Below, piece by piece: positions 8,261 to 17,206 of a stretch of DNA of 17,522 nucleotides (positions within the stretch are counted from its first letter, which is position 1; every line of letters starts with the position of its first letter). Under the pieces are notes generated by a model that was given only the letters and a program-made list of their open reading frames with translations, did not search any database and was not told the origin of the DNA. Made by a program: the position numbers and the translations under genes. Source of the stretch: Stephanodiscus triporus. Its lineage: Eukaryota; Bacillariophyta; Thalassiosirophyceae; Thalassiosirales; Thalassiosiraceae. The DNA is taken from NCBI GenBank assembly GCA_036939755.1, contig JALLAZ010000988.1, forward strand, positions 1 to 17,522. Direction: 5' to 3'.

Positions 8261-8721
8261 GCCTGCCTCTAGCTCTTAGAGGAGATGATGCAGGTCTACT
8301 TTACACGCTGACCAAGTATTTAGAATCTCTAAATCGACGTGTCATGATGTGTTGAGTGTCATGCCATATTTGACATGAGACGTGTTACTACCGCTCTTAC
8401 CGTAAAACACGCTGCACAAGCAAGAAAAAAATGTCCTCGCACCGAGTATCTATGTTACAATAGTACGTAGATAGATAAGCTAGTCAATACAATACAACTT
8501 AAGAAATTAGGTATTTACTTGCTACCTAGACATTTTTCACCATACTGGAGTCTTCATACGCCGAGGGCTCGTTAACCAAACAGCGTCGCAGTCGGGACCG
8601 CTAGAGAGAGGGCGTCTCTCCTTCAAGGACCGTTGTCCTCGGTAAGATTGGCTACTGAAAGCCATTCAACCCTGTAACCACAGGGATTTCCGATTGTTGA
8701 GTCTAAAACACAAAGCCCATC
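8261..8721. other. Promoter of the membrane gene and 3' UTR of the retroelement
   Basis: These 461 bases lie between the membrane-protein start (8260) and the ORF2 stop (8722-8724). The junction between host DNA and the element must fall inside it, but I cannot place it. There is no poly(A) tail in the element's sense. An AT-rich stretch with short TAGATA/TATCTA inverted repeats (about 8446-8477) could mark the boundary. Two perfect hairpins lie at 8604-8639. Confidence 0.55.
8604..8639 (-). other. Two small hairpins in the retroelement 3' UTR
   Basis: On the plus strand, GAGAGA (8604-8609) pairs with TCTCTC (8615-8620) around a 5-base loop. AGGAC (8626-8630) pairs with GTCCT (8635-8639) around CGTT. 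Both are about 85-120 bases downstream of the ORF2 stop on the element's RNA. In some LINEs a 3' stem-loop is what the reverse transcriptase recognises; a similar role here is inference. Confidence 0.45.
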
Positions 8722-11700
8722 CTAAAGCGTTCCATGCCGCGCCTGTTGGGCGCGCTGCCGCATCAGCGTTGCCGCCTCCCGTGCGGCTCGAATGGCTATT
8801 AGCCAATATTCCTCCTGTTCCCCAGACGAATTTTCCATATCCCCAAGATTTACGTCCATCATCCAAAGATCCTCGTCCAACAAACCTTCCGTACCCATCT
8901 CCATCTGCTCCTCAATTTCCCTCTGAATCTCTTCTTTTCTAAGAGTCACTTGTGTGCCCATAACCGAGTCGTGTATTTGTACGTTTCGATATAGCCACTG
9001 CCCGTGAGTGGCTTCGAGAAGTTTTAGGATAAGCCCCTTTGCCCACCTTTCCGGGGTGGTTTTGGAGCTTACCCTGTGATTGTGTCGGCTCTGGATTTTG
9101 CGCATGTGTACACTAATCATGCCTTCCATGAAACGCCGCCATCCTATGATGTCTTGATCCCTCGCCATATGTTGGTAGTCCTCGCCTAAGCCGGCACAGA
9201 TCTCCGTCATTGTACGACTGCCGCGAGCCCATGCATACTCCGCGATACAGTCCAAGAGATCGGGGTCGGTGTTGACCTCGTCTAGCCAGCCTTCCATTAA
9301 GTTGATCGTATGCCTGAGGGTTTCTACCCGTCCTCTATGCTCGCAATCGAGAACATGCGCGCATGTGTCTCTTTCCTGGAAGCAGCTGGGGCATTTCCGG
9401 ACCACAGTCTTGTCCCATTCCATCGTGCCAGCAATACTCATTACCTGCTTGCATGCCCATTGTTGGAAAAGACGTGGGACCTCGTGGAGCGTGGCAAATA
9501 CCATCTCCCAGTCCACTCTGTCGAAAGCGTGGTGGGTTAGGATCCCCAGTTGTGAGAATTGTTTCCGAGCCAAGCATCGATGTGCAAGATATCGGATTTC
9601 AGAGCCAGAGTCAGCGGTGATCTTCAGAGTCGAGGCAAGTATGCATACTGGTTCTAACGGAAATGCCTGTGGAGTAGGCAGGCGTGTTGGAGTGAGGTCG
9701 AGTAAAGCTTGTTTGGCGTAGTAGTCCATGTTGACATTTAGTTGGGATGGGCGAGATAGCTCCGCATAAGATGCATGATCGTCCTGATGTGCCTTGACGT
9801 GAGAGTAGTATCTGTCAAAGGATATCTTTCCGCAATTGACCATGATATTCTTGAGGATGTCAGAGTGGGCGAGTCTAGCGGGAACCTGTGAGGACGGGAG
9901 GTTTTTGACCTTTTGTAGAGCGCCCAGGCAATCGGAATAGATGTGTACTGATCCTCCCAGCCCCGGATTTATCTCGTTAATCGCCAGGAGTAGCAGATGA
10001 ACTGCCATTAAACCGACTAGCTCTCCTCTGTAGCTACACGCTGAACTAGACTTCTCCGGAAAGGAGCACCATAATCTACCTCGGCCTCTGCTGCATTCCA
10101 AGACTACCGCGGCCGAGTGGACATGCGTGTAAAGTTCCTTCATATAGGAGCCGTCCGTTACTGCCACACACGTTCCCTCCGCAATGGACACCGATAACCA
10201 ATCATCGTCTCCGACCCACTGAAGGTTGTCCCACATCCAAGTTCGTTGCCATCGGAGCAGGACCTCCCAGAAATCCGATGGGGGTTGTGGTTGGGGTGGT
10301 GGGGCAGTGAAGCACAGGATCGTAATGTACCCGTCCCTTTCTTCCCTTACCGAGCAGATATCCCCGTAATCCTTCCGGGGGATGTCCCTGGTATGGCAGA
10401 TCCATTTATTCGTCCGATGTGCCGCCCCTTCCGCGGGTACATATAAGTCCATCCGAGCACCCCTGATATGGAGGAGATGACCTGCCTCCAGATCGTACCT
10501 CCAATCCCAAATTTTGTGCCCCTTATCGCTCAAGGGCCCTAATTGTCGGGTCGGCCGGCCCCTTGGAGCTAGTTGCAAAATTGCCTGTTTCCAGAGGGCG
10601 AAATCCCTGCGGGGGGGGTGTTCCTGCGGAAAGATAAGGGTAGACCATGCCTCCCCCCGGGGCCGTTGCGTGAGATATTTCTTATCCAGCGCCCGTCCAC
10701 TGGCGTCGAACACGTCCGAGGTAAAGAGGACGTGCTGACAGCATCTCACCCGGTTAAGCCGCTGGAGTTCCTCAGTTGTGTAACCTAGGGTTTCGAAGGC
10801 CCTCATGATCCAGCCATCGCCCTCCCGCGGGGGTTTTAGAGGTAGTTCCCGGATTTCTACTCGGAAGCCAAAGAGATCCACTTTCTCCCACACCGAACGC
10901 AACCAACAATGGGTGACCCATTTGCTATATTTGGAGAATGGTTCTGACAAGAGCTGCAAAGAGACTCCGCCTTCAATTATGAATAGCTCCATCGAGACCT
11001 GCAGCTGAATCCCAAGACCGGTCTCGCAGCCGTAATGCGTGAGAAGCTTAGTGAGCTGTGCCACAAAACACTCTATCCCGGGATGAGGTAGGCCGACTCC
11101 GTAAAAGCCTCTGTCCATTATTCGTAGATTACGGCAGATTGTTCGTCGAAAGCCGCACATCGGAAGCATCCCGTAATAAGTTTTCATGAGGCTTTCTTCG
11201 AGATCTGCGAATGGTGCGGTAACGCTGCTAATCCCAAACGAAACGCTGGGCCAGAATTGCTTGTCAAGCAGGAAGACTAAAATGCGCTTATTGAGCTTGC
11301 TGACTTTGGCCTTGGCAACCCAAGCGCCTGCTTTGTCCCTCATCTGTTCGATAGCCCCAGTGCTGCTACCTGTAGGACATGTCATCTGTCCCAGAGTTTT
11401 TGTTGGAGTTGAAACTGGGAGATGCTCGATGGCGGCTAATGAGCCATCCTCCAAGGGGACTTTAATCCCTAAGCTGTCGTCCCCTTCATTCCTAGCATAA
11501 CGCCATGATCCGTCCGAAAGCCAGGTGAAGGAGATGATATGGTAGAAGCACTTCCCTGGTTTTAGTGCGCCTCCTGAAGCCAATAGTAGTTTACCCCAGT
11601 TCAGGATAGACCTCTGGAAGGCCTCGTGGACTTCCGGTACTGTTTGGATTCGATTCATATCGAAATGCTCCAAGTCCGTATCGTCGACAAAAACCGATCC

Positions 11701-14493
11701 GGCTGAATGGTGTGTGGTTTTTGTTACTGGGCATCTTAAATGTACCCCGTGACCCTTCCGCTTATGCGCTTGTATGATCGTGAGGCTAGTTACCGTCCAA
11801 CCCCCTGGAGCTGCTGTGTTACCCTGGCATAAACCCTGAGTTTTCTTTCCATCGGAAGATCCAGCATATGCCGTAGAGTCGCCGAAGCCTGTTCGTAGAA
11901 AAAACTTCATGTCTTGGATGGTTGACAGCATAGAGGAGGCCGCCTCCCTGGGTATCCCCAAGGCCTGGAAGACCATGGAGGCGATAGGGTGCGCGATTCT
12001 GTCATAGCAATTGTCTGCGTCCACCGCTCCTATGGCCGCTGGTCTCCGTGTTTGTCGAACTATGTCATAGAAAAGTACTTTCGCGAGGGTTCCGTCATCC
12101 GCTAATCGGTTTTTCTCACTGTAAATTTCGTCTGGAATAAGTTTGTATTTCCTTGCCTGAGTCATCATGCGCTGACCGTAGATGATTTTGTTTGTGGCAT
12201 TGAAGTCCGCTTCCATCAGCAATATTGAGCGTAGTTTGGAGACTAGAGCGCAACCGAACATCTTTTCGAGCATCACTGATAAGCCCCGAGCCCATCTTGA
12301 TAAGACAACACCTCGATGTAGAATAAGAGTTGCTTTTAGCGCATGGAAATACGAAATGTGGTCCGATGATATGCCGGCGATGTAGTGACCGAAATGAAGT
12401 CCGGATTCTGACGAAGACGTTGATTCTCTCCGCCCCTTCCATTGTCCTTTCCAGTCTTCCTTAGAGATTCGGGTTGACAATGAGTTTTCCGGGACCATTA
12501 CCCTTATTCTCGCGCATTCCTCGAGTATTTCCCGAGTCGCCTGGTCGAACTCCGGAGGATAGTTGTAGGAGCCGTTCAGGATGGCCCTTGCCGTTCGTGT
12601 GACCGCATTGTATCCAAAGCTGCCTCTGAGTCCTCCAGAACAGATCGGTGCTGCTTCCGCAAGGAAAAAACGTTTACGATGAATATTGTTAAATATAGCC
12701 TCTTGGACTCCTTCCTGGGTTAAGTGCTCCGTTAAAATACCTTCATCCCCCCCATCTTCCGTAAGTACTCGACGAACAGACCCCCCTCGTGGCTTACCCA
12801 TCACATAATTTATTCTTCGCCAGAAACTGCGGTCCTTCTCCCGTTGAATGATCGCCAGGATTTCTCTCTCCTTTCTGTCATCGTCCTTGTCTCGTGCGAG
12901 CTGGAGACAATTATGTAGATGTTTCCGTCGGTATTGCTTTCCGTGTTGGCGGAAATAATCGCACTGAGCAATACAGATTTTAAGCCTCTGGAGGATGTCT
13001 TCCGTGGATAATGTGAAGCATTGTTGGATTCCGCATCTTCTTGCCGTTCTTTTTAAATTGCCTCGGTTTCGGATCAGTCCTTGATGATATCTTAAAAGCG
13101 ATCGGTAGACTTGGGTTCGCCGAATCCATAATGCCGCCTCGGGGGAAAAGGGTATCCTTCCTGATTTGATTCGTCTGCATTTCTTTTCCGCGTTTAGCAT
13201 CAGGTCTTTGCTTTGCTTGTCCAACTTATCCAACTCCCGCCGAAATTTGTGGCGAGACTTGTGGGTGATATGTATACGGCCAAGGCGTTCTATTAATCTG
13301 TGTCGAGATAAATTAGATTCCAAGCGTGCTAAATATTTTTGGGTAGCCCCGCTAGACACCTTGGTGTTCAATCGGCGGGAGGTAAACCGCGTTATTCGAA
13401 AGGGAGCTGTACCGACCAGGCTTGCCTCTTGAAAGTCGACTACAAACAGCCGGTGATCACCCACTCCATAACCTGCTGGCATAACGCAGGCATGAGTAAC
13501 AATGACGTCCTTCGTGGCCCATATCCCGTCAATAGGCTTTGACCCCCTAAAAAAGGTTGGACCTATTCTTTTCCCGGTGAATTCTCCCACTACTTCTACC
13601 ATCCTAAGGCCATCGCTGCATGTGAGAGATTTCCCAAGTGATTTTTTGTAGATGTCCTCATTTGCGTCGAGGCATACCACAAGCCTGTCACCTTCCTCTC
13701 TCCATTTCCTAAGCTGATCGATCAAATCGTCGTGGAACTTTTTCCTTGGGCATGTCAGATCCTTTCGCTGGGTTACAAGGTATCGACGGTGTTGTTGATA
13801 TGTGGTTCCACTGTTGAGCTTCCCGTTACCGCATGGGTTGTAACCGCAGATGATTCTCGTACGGACACCCTCCCCTTGAAGAGTCATCACTACCCATCTT
13901 CCCAGGCCCGACTCATCCTTTCCGCTGTCTTCATGGTTTAACTGTTCGGTGAGATGCCCAAACAGCAACAGACTTGTTCCTCCCTGTTGTGTCTTGCCAA
14001 TGTTCTCGTGTACGTTATGAGCCACAATCGATCGCACCGCTGCTTCCCCGCCCTTGAAAAGTTGGTTAAAGCCGTTGCAGTTTTTTCGGTGTTTCATATT
14101 GAGTTGATGTTCACAATAAGCCACAATGTCTGCCTCTAGTTCGTCATGGATTTCTTTTGCCCGCTCCACCTTCGTGTTTCCACTCAGTCTGTTTTGGAAC
14201 CCGTTGACGTTCTCGAAGATAAGCCTAACAGTTCCATCGGCCTTCTTGGTTGGAGCGTGTCCGTGAATCTGGAGAATATCGCTGGGGATGTTAATGTTCC
14301 TAATATCACTAATTTCTTGTTGTATTATTTCATTTTCACAATTAAGGGTCGATGTTTCCGTCGTTCCTGTTTCATCAACCGCCCAGACGTGATTATTGTC
14401 TTCTGTTCCTGTTTTTTCCTTTGTCCGTTGATGAAACTTCTGCGACCGCCGGGTTAATATTTGAAGGACCGTTTCGTGCCGTGTGACATTCAT
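8722..14493 (-). CDS. Retrotransposon ORF2: endonuclease, reverse transcriptase, RNase H
   Basis: 1923 residues. The endonuclease (about 88-355) has N-V-N-G (95-98), C-E-H-Q (Glu128), G-Y-N-P (217-220), L-D-A-N-E-D (275-280), I-D-G-I-W-A (321-326) and G-D-H-R (345-348), the metal and catalytic set of AP-type endonucleases. The reverse transcriptase has motif A V-D-A-D-N-C-Y-D-R-I (823-832), motif B Q-G-L-C-Q-G-N-T-A-A-P (885-895), motif C F-V-D-D (934-937) and motif D G-G-A-L-K-P-G-K (973-980). RNase H (about 1440-1597) shows D-G-S (Asp1446), Y-R-G-E (Glu1490), S-D-C (Asp1520) and H-V-K-A-H-Q-D with a later Asp. A C-x2-C-x8-H-x3-C finger lies at about 1700-1716. It nicks target DNA and copies the element RNA there. 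No motif is broken. The frame stays open upstream to 14751, overlapping the end of ORF1, but has no ATG above 14493. Confidence 0.93.
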   Translation of the reverse strand: MNVTRHETVLQILTRRSQKFHQRTKEKTGTEDNNHVWAVDETGTTETSTLNCENEIIQQEISDIRNINIPSDILQIHGHAPTKKADGTVRLIFENVNGFQNRLSGNTKVERAKEIHDELEADIVAYCEHQLNMKHRKNCNGFNQLFKGGEAAVRSIVAHNVHENIGKTQQGGTSLLLFGHLTEQLNHEDSGKDESGLGRWVVMTLQGEGVRTRIICGYNPCGNGKLNSGTTYQQHRRYLVTQRKDLTCPRKKFHDDLIDQLRKWREEGDRLVVCLDANEDIYKKSLGKSLTCSDGLRMVEVVGEFTGKRIGPTFFRGSKPIDGIWATKDVIVTHACVMPAGYGVGDHRLFVVDFQEASLVGTAPFRITRFTSRRLNTKVSSGATQKYLARLESNLSRHRLIERLGRIHITHKSRHKFRRELDKLDKQSKDLMLNAEKKCRRIKSGRIPFSPEAALWIRRTQVYRSLLRYHQGLIRNRGNLKRTARRCGIQQCFTLSTEDILQRLKICIAQCDYFRQHGKQYRRKHLHNCLQLARDKDDDRKEREILAIIQREKDRSFWRRINYVMGKPRGGSVRRVLTEDGGDEGILTEHLTQEGVQEAIFNNIHRKRFFLAEAAPICSGGLRGSFGYNAVTRTARAILNGSYNYPPEFDQATREILEECARIRVMVPENSLSTRISKEDWKGQWKGRRESTSSSESGLHFGHYIAGISSDHISYFHALKATLILHRGVVLSRWARGLSVMLEKMFGCALVSKLRSILLMEADFNATNKIIYGQRMMTQARKYKLIPDEIYSEKNRLADDGTLAKVLFYDIVRQTRRPAAIGAVDADNCYDRIAHPIASMVFQALGIPREAASSMLSTIQDMKFFLRTGFGDSTAYAGSSDGKKTQGLCQGNTAAPGGWTVTSLTIIQAHKRKGHGVHLRCPVTKTTHHSAGSVFVDDTDLEHFDMNRIQTVPEVHEAFQRSILNWGKLLLASGGALKPGKCFYHIISFTWLSDGSWRYARNEGDDSLGIKVPLEDGSLAAIEHLPVSTPTKTLGQMTCPTGSSTGAIEQMRDKAGAWVAKAKVSKLNKRILVFLLDKQFWPSVSFGISSVTAPFADLEESLMKTYYGMLPMCGFRRTICRNLRIMDRGFYGVGLPHPGIECFVAQLTKLLTHYGCETGLGIQLQVSMELFIIEGGVSLQLLSEPFSKYSKWVTHCWLRSVWEKVDLFGFRVEIRELPLKPPREGDGWIMRAFETLGYTTEELQRLNRVRCCQHVLFTSDVFDASGRALDKKYLTQRPRGEAWSTLIFPQEHPPRRDFALWKQAILQLAPRGRPTRQLGPLSDKGHKIWDWRYDLEAGHLLHIRGARMDLYVPAEGAAHRTNKWICHTRDIPRKDYGDICSVREERDGYITILCFTAPPPQPQPPSDFWEVLLRWQRTWMWDNLQWVGDDDWLSVSIAEGTCVAVTDGSYMKELYTHVHSAAVVLECSRGRGRLWCSFPEKSSSACSYRGELVGLMAVHLLLLAINEINPGLGGSVHIYSDCLGALQKVKNLPSSQVPARLAHSDILKNIMVNCGKISFDRYYSHVKAHQDDHASYAELSRPSQLNVNMDYYAKQALLDLTPTRLPTPQAFPLEPVCILASTLKITADSGSEIRYLAHRCLARKQFSQLGILTHHAFDRVDWEMVFATLHEVPRLFQQWACKQVMSIAGTMEWDKTVVRKCPSCFQERDTCAHVLDCEHRGRVETLRHTINLMEGWLDEVNTDPDLLDCIAEYAWARGSRTMTEICAGLGEDYQHMARDQDIIGWRRFMEGMISVHMRKIQSRHNHRVSSKTTPERWAKGLILKLLEATHGQWLYRNVQIHDSVMGTQVTLRKEEIQREIEEQMEMGTEGLLDEDLWMMDVNLGDMENSSGEQEEYWLIAIRAAREAATLMRQRAQQARHGTL

Positions 14494-14726
14494 CCGTCCT
14501 TGCGTTGAGACCCGACGTAGATTTCCTTCCTCATCGACTAGTTCTATTATACGTGTAAGCTCTCTTTGTTTCCTAAAATGACTCGCGCGGGTCCTGTTAT
14601 GCTTGCCTCGCGACGAGTTGCCCCCGGATCGACTTATGCGTCGTAAGTCCGAATGATCCTTTCCCCTACCACTTGACGCCGCGCGCTGTGCCCCTCCCGT
14701 GGTTGTGGAGGGGTAGCTGGTGCCGA
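14494..14726 (-). other. ORF1-ORF2 junction with an open, AUG-less ORF2 extension
   Basis: On the minus strand the ORF2 frame is open from 14751 to 14494 (86 codons), crossing the ORF1 stop (14729-14727) by 25 bases. The extension is rich in Arg and Ser (for example I-S-R-S-G-G-N-S-S-R-G-K). It lies in the -1 frame relative to ORF1, but I see no X-XXY-YYZ slippery heptamer in the overlap. A 14-codon ORF (14534-14490) in another frame ends in TGA overlapping the ORF2 ATG. Confidence 0.6.
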
Positions 14727-16949
14727 CTATCCGCTGCCGGCCGCGCTCATGTCATCCTCCTTGCTGGAACTTAAGGATGACTTGGAGCGCGACCCGTCGT
14801 CGTTTTGGCTCGAGCTTTTTTCTGAGCTCGAGTCCGAGTGGGATGCGGAGTCCCCGTCGTTTTTTGTCATATCGACCACTGTGTTTCCATTGTTGTTGTT
14901 CACGTTCTTCTTTTGATGTCGGTCATGAATTGTCTTGCGGGATCCTGCTTCGTCCAAATTGAATAATGCCTCTGGAGCTACAAAACGCGCCGCATTCTTA
15001 GCTGAGTTCCTCCCGAGAAGCCCGAATTCGTCCTTAAACCATGCCGCCCCTTCAAAGGCCATAGCTTTTTTGGCCTCTGTTGCATCATCCACCGTAGTTA
15101 GGGTCCTGGTTGCTTTGTCCCATTTGCAGTGGTGGCGCTCCGCTAATAATGTTGCTTCGCATGAGTTTTCAAGGAGATTGGTGATGAACTCTTCGGGGAG
15201 GCCATAGTCCCTCATGGAATGGAATAAATATGCTGGAAGATTTTTGTTCATCATGCCTATCATCTTTTCCGCTTCTGGGGTGTTTGGTACCACGATGTAT
15301 GTTGGTTTAGCGATCTCGCTCTGGTGGGCTTCCGCAATTGCTGGACGCCCGTCCTCCATTTTTATGAAGTTGAGAAGTACATGGCGAAGAGAGTAGTTGC
15401 CGACTAGTTTGCCGGTAGTTGGGTGGTGAATTGCCGCTGTATAGTCCAAGTCAATCACTCCTGTCAGATCTTCTGCCGTCATCGAGACTTCGTAGTTGGT
15501 ATGTTTTTGAGCAATTTCGACTTGTTTCTTTGCCTCACTGGGTGTTGATTTAGCGTCAGTGATTTCGCTGAGATGGGCGTGAATTCCCCAATATTCTTCG
15601 ACACACTTATAGTTCTTGGCGAGTTCAACAAGTGTCTTCATCTTGGGGGCGTGGATGCTTGGAACTTCGAGATGCCAAGATTTTCTGGCGTATTGCGCAC
15701 GGTTGCTTAGCTTGTGGAATGTTGATACTTCCTCTCCTTTCAACTTGGCTGCTTGAACTTTGAGCGTCATTTCAGGGAGCGATGCCGTCGGTTCAATGCC
15801 CAAGTCGAGTGAGAAGTCGTATGAGTCGAACTCTAGTTCATCCTCTCTGGCTTTCTCTTGTGCTTTTAGAAGAATCTTCTTCATCTCTGCTAGGATAACC
15901 TCCTTCGGAGTTAATTTGGATACCTTGTAGAAGGTCACGACAGTTTCGCTGTCGACAAATTGTAGCTCCTTAACCTGCAAACGAACGCCGTTCATCCTTG
16001 ACCATTCGTGCGTTGTGCGGTCTATGATCTCCTGTGGGGGGACATCGGAAGACACAATCATGGAAAAGTATACCGTTGGGTCCTGATATTCTTCTTTTTT
16101 GTTGGCCTTACGCGTTTGACGGCTGTTTCTCTCGCCCTCAGTAGGGTCCCACACCTTACGCTTGTTGAAAACGTTCCCATTGCCCGAGATTTTCACATGC
16201 TCCCCCAATTTAGTCATGTTCGGCGATATTTCGCCTTTAGTGGAGATATCTTTTCCCTTCGAATCTGGCTTGAGGGGATTGATAACAAATCTGGGGTCCA
16301 CCATCTGGGCGTTGGTGAGGAAAGCCATTAGAGCTTGAGTGAATTCCTCGAATTTTTTATCGCTCGTCAGAAGGATTGCTAACTCCAGGATTATGCGTCT
16401 GTGGGTGTGGATGTGTTTGTCGAGGAACGAGGTTACTCGAGTAGTTGGCTGCGCAGAGGTGGTTGGTCCTGGTTCATTCGGTGACACCTGGCGGACCGGT
16501 GAGCGTCTGCGAGAAGGAGCTTTGCTTGATCCGCCGCGTTTTTTGAGGGGAGAGCGTTCAATCGTAGCCTCAACCGGCTGGTCTTCCGTGTCCATCTCGT
16601 CAAATCCGTCCATTATTTGTCGTATCGTCGAGGAGAGGTTGGGAGTAGCGTCGTCGGCGATCGTTGGTTGGGCGCTGTCATTGCTTTCGATCTCTGTTGT
16701 AGTTTCCGCGGCGCGTTGTTGGGCTTCCTTTTCGTCCTGCTTCCTCTTTTCCTCCTCCTCTTGGAGCTGGCGTTCTGCTTGGTGGTTCTTCTTATTCATC
16801 AGTCTAATTTGCTCTAGTTCGCGAGCCATGGCCGATTGACGGCGGGTTCCTATCATCCTTGCGGTCGCCGTTGAGATGTAGCCGAGGATAAAAATAATGA
16901 AGAGGCCTTGGTTCACCAGTCCTGCCCGGATGGGTACGGGGTGCTTCAT
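14727..16949 (-). CDS. Retrotransposon ORF1 protein
   Basis: 740 residues, upstream of ORF2 on the same strand and so the element's presumed RNA-binding structural protein. Residues about 14-30 are hydrophobic and end in S-T-A-T-A, like a signal peptide. A charged coiled coil follows (about 42-82). A basic Ser/Arg/Pro patch lies around residues 130-155 (S-P-L-K-K-R-G-G-S-S-K, then S-R-R-R-S-P-V-R). The central 160-660 region looks folded and has no domain I recognise; I see no CCHC zinc knuckle and no RRM signature. The tail from about 675 is Asn-, Ser- and Asp-rich and ends S-A-A-G-S-G. Internal Met32 and Met41 are alternative starts that would drop the hydrophobic segment. The ATG at 16949 overlaps the stop of the upstream ORF as ATGA. 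Confidence 0.8.
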   Translation of the reverse strand: MKHPVPIRAGLVNQGLFIIFILGYISTATARMIGTRRQSAMARELEQIRLMNKKNHQAERQLQEEEEKRKQDEKEAQQRAAETTTEIESNDSAQPTIADDATPNLSSTIRQIMDGFDEMDTEDQPVEATIERSPLKKRGGSSKAPSRRRSPVRQVSPNEPGPTTSAQPTTRVTSFLDKHIHTHRRIILELAILLTSDKKFEEFTQALMAFLTNAQMVDPRFVINPLKPDSKGKDISTKGEISPNMTKLGEHVKISGNGNVFNKRKVWDPTEGERNSRQTRKANKKEEYQDPTVYFSMIVSSDVPPQEIIDRTTHEWSRMNGVRLQVKELQFVDSETVVTFYKVSKLTPKEVILAEMKKILLKAQEKAREDELEFDSYDFSLDLGIEPTASLPEMTLKVQAAKLKGEEVSTFHKLSNRAQYARKSWHLEVPSIHAPKMKTLVELAKNYKCVEEYWGIHAHLSEITDAKSTPSEAKKQVEIAQKHTNYEVSMTAEDLTGVIDLDYTAAIHHPTTGKLVGNYSLRHVLLNFIKMEDGRPAIAEAHQSEIAKPTYIVVPNTPEAEKMIGMMNKNLPAYLFHSMRDYGLPEEFITNLLENSCEATLLAERHHCKWDKATRTLTTVDDATEAKKAMAFEGAAWFKDEFGLLGRNSAKNAARFVAPEALFNLDEAGSRKTIHDRHQKKNVNNNNGNTVVDMTKNDGDSASHSDSSSEKSSSQNDDGSRSKSSLSSSKEDDMSAAGSG

Positions 16950-17206
16950 TGGTTGGTGCCTCTTCCAATGATATAGTAAGTTTCTTTGTCTTGTCCTAGA
17001 GCCGAGAAATGGGGGTTGACGTTGTGATCTTGTTGGGTTAGCTGGAGTCTTATCGGTGCAAGGGATAGAGTAATGTAGTAGTCTTGTCCAGCTCTTTCTC
17101 CGATGTTGTGGTCTTGTTGGTAGCGTGCGTTCTTTTCGTGCTGTAGTCCGATGTGTCGAGTATTCCGACTGAGTCGTTGTTGTGTACGTGTAAAGCGCCT
17201 GCGCAT
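16946..17206 (-). CDS. Short upstream ORF in the retroelement leader
   Basis: 86 codons from the ATG at 17206 to a TGA at 16948-16946, which overlaps the ORF1 ATG (16949-16947) as ATGA. The frame is open further upstream to 17317 without another ATG. The product is basic at its start (M-R-R-R-F-T-R-T) and holds a degenerate double repeat, Q-Q-D-H-N then G-Q-D. It matches nothing I know. It may be a real small protein, a regulatory upstream ORF, or chance. Confidence 0.3.
   Translation of the reverse strand: MRRRFTRTQQRLSRNTRHIGLQHEKNARYQQDHNIGERAGQDYYITLSLAPIRLQLTQQDHNVNPHFSALGQDKETYYIIGRGTNQ
16988..17120 (-). repeat. Degenerate tandem repeat in the retroelement leader
   Basis: On the plus strand GTCTTGTCC occurs at 16988-16996 and 17081-17089, and GTTGTG(A/G)TCTTGTTGG at 17021-17036 and 17105-17120. 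The two blocks keep the same order, with spacings of 93 and 84 bases. This suggests an old tandem duplication of about 85-95 bases in the 5' leader; 5' tandem units act as promoters in some LINEs. Confidence 0.5.

Noticed and set aside
8425..8431. A7 run as the LINE poly(A) tail
   Set aside because: The element reads on the minus strand, so a tail would appear as T on the plus strand. This run has the wrong orientation.
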